The position numbers and the translations under genes were made by a program. The notes under the pieces are model-generated. The model was given only the letters and a program-made list of their open reading frames with translations, was not told where the DNA came from and ran no database searches. A stretch of 8,907 bases of DNA from Bacteroidota bacterium (lineage in GTDB: Bacteria > Bacteroidota > Bacteroidia > Flavobacteriales > Weeksellaceae): assembly GCA_023420435.1 (NCBI GenBank), contig JAEZWE010000085.1, forward strand, positions 1 through 8,907, written 5' to 3'. Position 1 is the stretch's first letter; every line of letters starts with the position of its first letter. Positions 1-5,123 of the stretch are shown one piece after another.

Positions 1-350
1 GAACCAACTTGGATCAAATTGCCAAAACATTTGCGACAACAAAACAATCAGCGCAAGTAAATTTATTAAGCCCACAAGTAGCGGGATCTATGGAACCAAA
101 AGTGGCTGGTGCAGCTTTCGGAGTAGCGAAAGGAAAAGTTTCTAATCCTGTTGAAGGAATGACCGGAGTTTATGTTTTAATAAAAAAATCCGTAACGGTT
201 AATAAACAACCGGGAGATGTTAAACAACTTACTGAAACTATTACTGCGCAAAATACTCAGCAATTTGGGCAAGCTTTATTAAAAAGTTTACAGGATAATG
301 CCGATATAAAAGATTATCGAATTGAAGTTTGGAATAAAGGACAACAATAA
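1..350 (+). CDS. PpiD/SurA-like peptidylprolyl isomerase, C-terminal part (5' end outside window)
   Basis: The frame is open from the first base and ends with TAA at 348-350, so this is the C-terminal ~115 residues of a longer protein. The stretch with AAFGVAKGKVSNPVEG followed by TGVYVLIKKS has the pattern of the end of a parvulin-type (rotamase) fold, where a 'release if not product-like' segment precedes a hydrophobic strand. It is followed by a helical Gln-rich tail ending in DYRIEVWNK. This tail resembles the C-terminus of the large PpiD-like chaperone/isomerases of Flavobacteriia, which are membrane-anchored and help outer-membrane proteins fold in the periplasm. The catalytic domain and N-terminal anchor are not in the window, so activity cannot be judged. 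A TTG at 9-11 could be read as a start, but the frame continues upstream and a 113-residue protein is unlikely. A hairpin terminator follows directly. Confidence 0.75.
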   Translation, partial: TNLDQIAKTFATTKQSAQVNLLSPQVAGSMEPKVAGAAFGVAKGKVSNPVEGMTGVYVLIKKSVTVNKQPGDVKQLTETITAQNTQQFGQALLKSLQDNADIKDYRIEVWNKGQQ

Positions 351-366
351 TCGATTGTGATAACTT

Positions 367-400
367 AAGAGCGGCTATTAAAGCCGCTCTTTTATTTTTA
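367..400 (+). terminator. Rho-independent terminator after the isomerase gene
   Basis: A 10-bp perfect stem (367-376 pairing with 382-391, core AGAGCGGCT/AGCCGCTCT) closes a 5-base loop and is followed by a T-rich tail, TTTATTTTTA. The GC-rich core stands out from the AT-rich surroundings. It begins 16 bases after the TAA at 350 and separates the isomerase gene from the next transcription unit. Confidence 0.9.
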
Positions 401-413
401 TAATGAAAAATAG

Positions 414-447
414 TTGAAATTTAGAATAATAAATTATGTTATATTTG
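414..447 (+). promoter_or_regulatory. Bacteroidota-type sigma-A promoter for the MCE/iron-sulfur operon
   Basis: TATATTTG at 440-447 matches the Bacteroidota -7 element TAnnTTTG exactly, and a TTG at 414-416 serves as the -33 element with 23 bases between them, at the upper end of the spacing reported for Flavobacterium promoters. The predicted transcript start lies near 453, leaving a short leader of about 15 bases before the ATG at 468. It sits just after the preceding terminator and is the only clear rightward promoter seen for the four genes up to 4233. Confidence 0.75.
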
Positions 448-467
448 CCTTTTAGAAATTAACATAA

Positions 468-1418
468 ATGAAATTCAGTAAAGAAATAAAAGCCGGTATT
501 ATTGCAGTGGTTTCCATAATAGGATTTGTTCTATTATACCAGTTTATGAAAGGAAAAAGCCTTTTTACCACAGACAATATTTATTACGCAAAATACGATA
601 ATGTAGAGGGATTAGAAGTTTCCAGCCCGGTTTCCATCAATGGTTTAAGAGTGGGACAAGTGGATAAAATATTACCGATTACCGATCAATCGGGAAAAAT
701 ACATTTTGTACTTAAAGTAATAGTAGATGACGAATTTGAATTTTCAAAAAATTCAACTATTGAAATCTTCGAACCAGGCTTAATGTCTGGAAAACAAGCG
801 AGAATTAACCTTGCTTATGGTGGAGCAAAAGCAAAAGACGGAGATACTCTGCAAGGTGCTTACAAAATGTCGATGATGAACAATATTTCGTCACAAGTTG
901 GTCCTGTAAAAGATCAGCTACAGGTCGTTTTAAAAAGAGCAGATTCTCTACTATTAAATGCCAGTTTAATTACTGATGCACAAAATCAAGCCGCAATACG
1001 CAGTTTATTAGCTAACCTAAACAGAACTGTTTCTGCTTTTGAAACCACTTCTCAGCAAACCAATGCCCTTTTAGCGAATAATGATCCTAGAGTTCAGAAA
1101 GTTTTGGATAATGCCAATTTAGCAACCATCAGTGCACGAAGCGCTATCGATAAATATGGAAGAGTTGCAGAAGAGGTTGATGTACAAAAATTGAATAATA
1201 CGATTGATAAACTTAGCTCCACTGCAGATAAATTAAATAATGTTATTGCAGGAATACAAAATGGGGAAGGTTCATTAGGAAAACTGACCAAAGATGAGCA
1301 ACTTTACAACAATTTAGAAAATACCTCTAAAAATCTTAATACATTAATAGAAGACTTAAAAGCAAATCCTAAAAGATATCTGAACTTTTCTGTCTTTGGA
1401 AAAAATAATAAAGATTAA
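468..1418 (+). CDS. MlaD/MCE family lipid-transport protein
   Basis: The 316-residue protein has the standard MlaD layout. A short basic N-terminus (MKFSKEIKAG) precedes one membrane anchor (residues ~10-26). An MCE beta-barrel domain follows at ~36-118, with the typical core YDNVEGLEVSSPVSINGLRVGQV, and then a long helical region (~137-300) likely to form a periplasmic coiled bundle. The GEGSLGKLTKDEQLYNNL segment (266-283) and the C-terminal NPKRYLNFSVFGK are, to my recollection, hallmarks of Bacteroidota MlaD proteins. MCE proteins form hexameric rings that carry phospholipids between membranes as substrate-binding parts of MlaFE-type ABC transporters. The permease (MlaE) and ATPase (MlaF) are not in this window, so the partner must be encoded elsewhere. 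The ATG at 468 lies just downstream of the promoter and gives the family's usual N-terminus. The next gene starts 14 bases after the stop, so the two are probably co-transcribed. Confidence 0.9.
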   Translation: MKFSKEIKAGIIAVVSIIGFVLLYQFMKGKSLFTTDNIYYAKYDNVEGLEVSSPVSINGLRVGQVDKILPITDQSGKIHFVLKVIVDDEFEFSKNSTIEIFEPGLMSGKQARINLAYGGAKAKDGDTLQGAYKMSMMNNISSQVGPVKDQLQVVLKRADSLLLNASLITDAQNQAAIRSLLANLNRTVSAFETTSQQTNALLANNDPRVQKVLDNANLATISARSAIDKYGRVAEEVDVQKLNNTIDKLSSTADKLNNVIAGIQNGEGSLGKLTKDEQLYNNLENTSKNLNTLIEDLKANPKRYLNFSVFGKNNKD

Positions 1419-1432
1419 TAATAGTAAAGCGC

Positions 1433-2776
1433 ATGCATTATTTGGACAATATTCTTTTTTTCGTACTTCTTGTAGCAGGAGTTGGACTTTTCATAAAAAG
1501 CTTAAAAGAAATTTACAGAAATATCTTATTAGCTAAACCCGTTAACAGATCGGACAGAAAAGCAGAACGGTGGTCCACAATGTTGAATGTTGCTATGGGA
1601 CAAAGCAAAATGGGAGCAAGACCTATTGCAGGTTTTTTGCACGTTTTGGTGTATGTTGGCTTTGTCATTATCAATATTGAGTTAATCGAAATTATCATCG
1701 ACGGAATCTTTGGAACACACCGTGTTTTAGTTTCTGTTTTAGGAGAAACGCTTTATTCTTGGTTTACGGCAACTTTGGATATTCTTGCCTTTTTGGTAGT
1801 GTTTGCAGTTGTTGTTTTCTTTATCCGAAGAAATTTTTACGGCGTTAAAAGATTAACCATGAAAGAACTTTTTGGTTGGCCAAAAAACGACGCCAATTGG
1901 ATTTTGGTGATTGAATTCCTTCTGATGATGGCTTTTTTTAAAATGAATTCTGCCGATTTTATCTTGCAAAGTAGAGGTGTTGAAGGTTATCCTCATCATG
2001 GTTTTTTTCCTATTAGTCAGCATTTGTTTGTTCCAATTTATGAATGGTTTAGTTTTGATAACGGCCTTTTAATTTTTGCTGAAAGAGCAGCTTGGTGGTT
2101 CCATTTTGTGGGAATTCTTTTCTTTATGAATTACCTCTATTATTCCAAACACCTTCATATTATTTTCGCATTTCCAAACACATGGTATGCAAATCTCAAT
2201 AAAAAAGGAAAATTCAATAATCTGGAATCCGTTACGAAGGAAATAAAATTGATGATGGATCCCAATGCAGATCCTTACGCAGCACCTCCGGAAACAGATC
2301 CTAATGCAGTTCCGGAAAAATTTGGAGCTAATGATATTTTTGATTTAAACCAAGTTCAACTCCTCAATGCCTACACTTGTACAGAATGCGGAAGATGCAC
2401 TTCCGTTTGTCCGGCCAATATTACAGGAAAAAAGCTTTCTCCACGTAAAATTATGATGGATACAAGAGACCGGATTGAAGAAATTGGAAAAAACATCAAT
2501 AAAAACGGAAAATTTGTCGATGATGGAAAAAAACTGTTGGACGATTATATTCAAAGAGAAGAACTGCGAGCTTGTACCACTTGTAATGCTTGTGTAGAAG
2601 CTTGTCCGGTATTAATTGATCCGCTTTCAATTATTATGGATCTCAGAAGATTTATGATTATGGAAGAATCTTCCATGCCGCATGAATGGCAATTGATGCA
2701 AAATAATATTGAAAACAATGCCGCACCTTGGCAATACAACCAGGCAGATCGTCTCAATTGGGCAACGGAAAATTAG
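1433..2776 (+). CDS. Membrane Fe-S oxidoreductase: NarI/HdrE-like cytochrome domain fused to a 2x[4Fe-4S] domain
   Basis: The 447-residue protein has two halves. Residues ~1-245 hold about five membrane helices (roughly 6-22, 66-84, 112-132, 155-171, 219-237) like the NarI/HdrE/DsrM cytochrome b family. Possible haem-ligand histidines are H70 in helix 2 and H224 and H242 bracketing helix 5 (AWWFHF and SKHLHII). A Pro/Asp-rich linker (~276-296) leads to a ferredoxin-like domain with two CxxCxxCxxxCP motifs: C316, C319, C322, C326 and C381, C384, C387, C391, each expected to bind a [4Fe-4S] cluster. The likely role is moving electrons between the quinone pool and the CCG-domain protein encoded next, at the inner membrane. 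The ATG at 1433 begins just before the first hydrophobic helix, and no better start is seen. Donor and acceptor are unknown. The fusion of the membrane and cluster parts, with the CCG part separate, is the main architectural feature. Confidence 0.9.
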   Translation: MHYLDNILFFVLLVAGVGLFIKSLKEIYRNILLAKPVNRSDRKAERWSTMLNVAMGQSKMGARPIAGFLHVLVYVGFVIINIELIEIIIDGIFGTHRVLVSVLGETLYSWFTATLDILAFLVVFAVVVFFIRRNFYGVKRLTMKELFGWPKNDANWILVIEFLLMMAFFKMNSADFILQSRGVEGYPHHGFFPISQHLFVPIYEWFSFDNGLLIFAERAAWWFHFVGILFFMNYLYYSKHLHIIFAFPNTWYANLNKKGKFNNLESVTKEIKLMMDPNADPYAAPPETDPNAVPEKFGANDIFDLNQVQLLNAYTCTECGRCTSVCPANITGKKLSPRKIMMDTRDRIEEIGKNINKNGKFVDDGKKLLDDYIQREELRACTTCNACVEACPVLIDPLSIIMDLRRFMIMEESSMPHEWQLMQNNIENNAAPWQYNQADRLNWATEN

Positions 2777-2784
2777 ATAATTAC

Positions 2785-2857
2785 TTAATTTGAAAATTTG
2801 AAAATTATTTTTTTCTTGCATTTTCAAATTTCCAAATTCAACAAATTTTCAAATTAA
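2785..2857. repeat. AT-rich intergenic inverted repeats with alternative pairings
   Basis: The 85-base gap between the two iron-sulfur genes is almost entirely repeat. The left arm at 2787-2805 contains two copies of TTTGAAAAT. It can pair with 2820-2838 (19 bp, one mismatch, 14-base loop containing TTTTTTT). Alternatively, its first 15 bases (2785-2799) can pair perfectly with 2843-2857. The two foldings share the left arm and are therefore mutually exclusive. The second would place the stem end 4 bases from the ATG at 2862. The structure is almost pure A/T with single G-C pairs, so stability is modest. It could tune expression between the two genes, stabilise mRNA ends, or be a copy of a dispersed intergenic repeat. 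Confidence 0.6.
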
Positions 2858-2861
2858 AAAA

Positions 2862-3647
2862 ATGGATTTCACGATAAAAACAATGGCAGAATATGCTGCT
2901 GAAGGAAAATCACCCGAAGTTTTGTTTTGGGTAGGATGTTCAGGAAGTTTTGATGATCGAGCGAAGAAAATTACGCGCGCTTTTTGCAAAATTTTAAATA
3001 AAATTGGCGTTGAATTTGCGGTTCTTGGTCAGGAAGAAAGCTGTACTGGAGATCCCGCCAAAAGAGCAGGAAACGAGTTTGTTTTCCAAATGATGGCACT
3101 TACCAATATCGAAATTTTAAATGCCTACGAAGTAAAAAAAATTGTGACTGCTTGTCCGCACTGTTTCAATACTCTAAAAAATGAATATCCCAATTTAGGC
3201 GGAAATTACGAAGTGATGCATCACACGCAATTTCTGAAAAATTTAATGCAAGAAGGCCGTTTGAAAATTGAAGGCGGAAAATTTGAAGGAAAAAAAATCA
3301 CCTTCCACGATCCTTGTTATTTGGGAAGAGCGAATGATGAATATGAAGCTCCAAGAGATTTGCTTCAAAAATTAGATGCCGAATTGGTAGAAATGAAACG
3401 CTGCAAACAAAACGGACTTTGTTGCGGTGCAGGTGGAGCACAAATGTTTAAAGAACCCGAAAAAGGAAAAAAAGACATCAATATCGAACGTACGGAAGAA
3501 GCTTTAGCTGAAAAACCCAACGTTATTGCTACAGGTTGCCCATTTTGTATGACGATGATTAGCGACGGTGTAAAACATTTTAATAAAGAAGGAGAAGTGG
3601 CGGTGAAAGATATTGCAGAACTTTTAGCTGAAACCGAAGATTTATAA
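2862..3647 (+). CDS. CCG (cysteine-rich) domain Fe-S oxidoreductase subunit, HdrB/HdrD/GlpC-like
   Basis: The 261-residue soluble protein carries two cysteine-rich CCG domains. The second is canonical: C152 (HDPCYLGR), C187-C188 (LCCGAGG) and C226/C229 (GCPFC). The first has C26 (VGCSGSF), a single C61 (ESCTGD) where CC is usual, and C98/C101 (ACPHC). In HdrB such motifs bind a non-cubane [4Fe-4S] cluster pair that reduces a disulfide; in HdrD, GlpC and LldE-type proteins they form the catalytic or electron-transfer end of a membrane complex. The partner is almost certainly the membrane Fe-S protein encoded just upstream, since the two together reconstitute an HdrE plus HdrD domain set. The ATG at 2862 is chosen because no good upstream start exists in the repeat-filled gap. 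The substrate is not revealed by sequence. A second repeat region follows the stop. Confidence 0.9.
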   Translation: MDFTIKTMAEYAAEGKSPEVLFWVGCSGSFDDRAKKITRAFCKILNKIGVEFAVLGQEESCTGDPAKRAGNEFVFQMMALTNIEILNAYEVKKIVTACPHCFNTLKNEYPNLGGNYEVMHHTQFLKNLMQEGRLKIEGGKFEGKKITFHDPCYLGRANDEYEAPRDLLQKLDAELVEMKRCKQNGLCCGAGGAQMFKEPEKGKKDINIERTEEALAEKPNVIATGCPFCMTMISDGVKHFNKEGEVAVKDIAELLAETEDL

Positions 3648-3650
3648 AGA

Positions 3651-3728
3651 GAACCGAGAATCAATAATCATGAACCGAGATAAAAGATATTAAAATCATC
3701 TTGAATCTTGGATCTCGGCTCTTGATTC
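3651..3728. repeat. Intergenic imperfect palindrome with internal direct repeats
   Basis: This region fills most of the 94-base gap before the next gene. GAACCGAGA occurs twice, at 3651 and 3672, 21 bases apart. The right half holds the complements. GAACCGAGAT (3672-3681) pairs with ATCTCGGCTC (3712-3721) with one mismatch, and GAATCAA (3658-3664) pairs with TTGATTC (3722-3728), with a 7-base bulge between the two stems. A further short pairing, AAGAT with ATCTT (3684-3688 with 3698-3702), extends the fold inward. No run of T follows, so it is a poor terminator. The GAACCGAGA / TCTCGGCTCTTGATTC style resembles repeats I associate with intergenic regions of Chryseobacterium-like genomes, but I cannot verify copy number here. 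Confidence 0.65.
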
Positions 3729-3741
3729 ATAAAAATAAAAA

Positions 3742-4233
3742 ATGAACATCGAAGAATCCAATATTGTAGAAACCAGTGATTTTAGAATAATTATTTATCC
3801 GGCGTCAAGACCTTTTACTGCTAAGGAAAGTAAAATAATTACCGAGAAAATTTTCGATTTTTTGGGAACTTGGGCAGCCCACGGAAAACCACTTTCTGCA
3901 TCTTTTAAAATTGAAAAAAATCAGTTTATTGTTATTGCGGTGGATGAAGAAAAAGAAGCCGCTTCCGGTTGTTCCATTGATGCACTTTCAGGCGTGATGC
4001 GACAATTAGATCAGGAATTTTCTTTAGGTTTATTCGACAGGATGAAAGCCAGTTTTGTAGAAAACGGAGAAATAAAAACCATGAAACTTCAGGATTTTAG
4101 AAAAGGTTTAAAAGACGGAACAATTTCAAAAGAAATTGAAGTTTTTGATTTTTCTAAAGACACGTATGTTGCTTTTCTTTCGGATTTTCTTTTGCCTTTA
4201 AGAAGAAGTTGGGCCGGAATTTACATTGATTAA
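3742..4233 (+). CDS. Conserved Bacteroidota protein of unknown function (often labelled 'ABC transporter ATPase')
   Basis: The predicted protein has 163 residues with no signal peptide, no membrane helix and mixed alpha/beta character, so it is probably cytoplasmic. I recall members of this family carrying the name 'ABC transporter ATPase' in Flavobacteriia, but no Walker A, Walker B or LSGGQ signature is visible, so that name is not supported. Notable residues are YPASRPFT (19-26), a WAAHGKPL segment (44-51), a GCSIDALSGVM segment with C77, D80 and S83, the acidic/basic FDRMKASF turn (98-105) and a C-terminal LRRSWAGIY. The ATG at 3742 follows the palindromic gap; no promoter of its own is seen, so it is probably read from the upstream operon. 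Its position after the redox pair hints at a shared condition or pathway but proves nothing. A bidirectional terminator lies 17 bases after its stop. Confidence 0.8.
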   Translation: MNIEESNIVETSDFRIIIYPASRPFTAKESKIITEKIFDFLGTWAAHGKPLSASFKIEKNQFIVIAVDEEKEAASGCSIDALSGVMRQLDQEFSLGLFDRMKASFVENGEIKTMKLQDFRKGLKDGTISKEIEVFDFSKDTYVAFLSDFLLPLRRSWAGIYID

Positions 4234-4250
4234 AATAACTCCAATAAATA

Positions 4251-4283
4251 AAAAATCCTTTCTTTAATTTGGAAAGGATTTTT
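4251..4283. terminator. Bidirectional terminator between convergent genes
   Basis: A perfect 12-bp stem (4251-4262 AAAAATCCTTTC with 4272-4283 GAAAGGATTTTT) closes a 9-base loop. Its A-tract/T-tract symmetry makes it work in both directions. It ends the rightward operon after the stop at 4233. On the other strand it serves the methyltransferase gene, whose last codons (encoding Lys-Ser-Phe-Pro-Asn) and TAA lie inside one arm and the loop of the hairpin. Confidence 0.85.
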
Positions 4284-5076
4284 CTTTGATAGAAATTTCA
4301 AAAATTTGCTCCGGAAATTTCATCTCATCAAATGTTGAACTTTTAATTTTTCCTTTAAAAAAAACAGCGCACATTGTGTTTTTCGGATGATATAAATATT
4401 GATGATTTTCTTTTCCTAAACCGTCTAAAATTGCCCGGAAAACTTCATAACGGATTTTCTGCGGACTGTAAGCGTAATCATGCCATACCACAATAGAGTT
4501 TTCGTGTACCAAATGCTGGAAAACTTTTTCAGTATCGCTTTTTACCATTTCGTAAGTATGATCTCCGTCGATAAAAATAAGATCGTACTTTTTATTTAAT
4601 GCTTCAAAATCAAAATTTCCCGTATTTCCTTGAAGATGTAAAATTTTCGGATTTTTTTTGGAAAGTATCGCGTGTTGTTCTGCATATTTTGGATTCCATC
4701 CAAAGTCTTTCATTTCTTTTTCGGAAAGATTTAAAGTAGTGCAATCTTCCAAAATTTTAGCCACGTTAAAAACACTTTCTCCGCGCCAGGTTCCAATTTC
4801 GAAATAAGATTTTACTTCATTTCTTGAGGCTAAAGACATTAAAAGCTGTAAATCGGTAATTAAAGAACCGCCATCTAAAATAAAAGTGCTGATTTCTTCT
4901 ACTGATTCTTGTCCCAAATCTTTAATTTCAATTTGCGGAAGAGCCGTTAAATTTTGGTATTTTTGTAAGAACTTCTTTTTCTGAACTTCATTATTGGTAA
5001 GGATAAGATTTACTAAATGTGGTTCTTTTAACAGCGTTTTAAAAAAAGAAAGAAGTTTTTTACTTTTATGTATCAT
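4264..5076 (-). CDS. Class I SAM-dependent methyltransferase (Methyltransf_24-like)
   Basis: Read from the ATG at 5076, the protein has 270 residues. After a basic helical N-terminus (~1-60), the Rossmann fold starts with motif I, YFEIGTWRGES (91-101), whose E93, G95 and G99 fit a SAM-binding loop. Then come DLIFIDGDHTYEMVKSD (165-181) with D170, D172 and H173, and VVWHDY (196-201). The IDGDH and HDY pattern is typical of the Methyltransf_24 group, common in glycan and natural-product loci and often metal-dependent O-methyltransferases. The frame is open to a TTG at 5115, which would add 13 residues, but that extension overlaps a TATCTTTG promoter box at 5102-5109 and would start upstream of the expected transcript start. 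The ATG at 5076 is therefore preferred. It is divergent from the glycosyltransferase gene, suggesting a shared role in surface-glycan decoration. The true acceptor is unknown. Confidence 0.85.
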   Translation of the reverse strand: MIHKSKKLLSFFKTLLKEPHLVNLILTNNEVQKKKFLQKYQNLTALPQIEIKDLGQESVEEISTFILDGGSLITDLQLLMSLASRNEVKSYFEIGTWRGESVFNVAKILEDCTTLNLSEKEMKDFGWNPKYAEQHAILSKKNPKILHLQGNTGNFDFEALNKKYDLIFIDGDHTYEMVKSDTEKVFQHLVHENSIVVWHDYAYSPQKIRYEVFRAILDGLGKENHQYLYHPKNTMCAVFFKGKIKSSTFDEMKFPEQIFEISIKEKSFPN

Positions 5077-5101
5077 TTTGCAATGCTTTATGGCATAGAA
5101 G

Positions 5102-5109
5102 CAAAGATA
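5102..5109 (-). promoter_or_regulatory. -7 promoter box of the methyltransferase gene
   Basis: On the minus strand this reads TATCTTTG, an exact TAnnTTTG match. The transcript would start near 5096, giving a leader of about 20 bases to the ATG at 5076. No convincing TTG is seen at the usual -33 distance; the sequence there is T-rich. The call therefore rests on the -7 box and its position. Confidence 0.55.
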
Positions 5110-5123
5110 AGACAAACAAAATT

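Noticed and set aside
9..350. A complete 113-residue protein starting at TTG 9
   Set aside because: The frame is open upstream to the window edge and the content matches the C-terminus of a larger isomerase.
1094..1291. Short minus-strand open frame inside the MCE gene
   Set aside because: Low-complexity product opposite the helical region; no start context or promoter.
2777..2861. A second promoter in the gap before the CCG gene
   Set aside because: TTAATTTG at 2785-2792 misses the second base of TAnnTTTG and has no good -33 element; the repeats themselves generate such near-matches.
1433..3647. Identification as glycerol-3-phosphate dehydrogenase subunit C or heterodisulfide reductase proper
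   Set aside because: The domains are shared across several Hdr/Glp/Lld/Dsr families, and no GlpA/B, HdrA or lactate-specific partner is present in the window to decide.
3365..3664. 99-codon open frame on the minus strand across the CCG gene
   Set aside because: It lies antisense to a well-supported gene with conserved cysteine motifs, has no recognisable domain, and its end overlaps the intergenic palindrome by chance.
2785..3728. CRISPR array or insertion sequence suggested by the repeats
   Set aside because: There are no regularly spaced identical repeats with unique spacers, no transposase and no target-site duplication; the repeats are single inverted structures within gene gaps.
4264..5115. 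283-residue version of the methyltransferase starting at TTG 5115
   Set aside because: The extra 13 codons overlap a -7 promoter box on the same strand; ATG 5076 is the more natural start.
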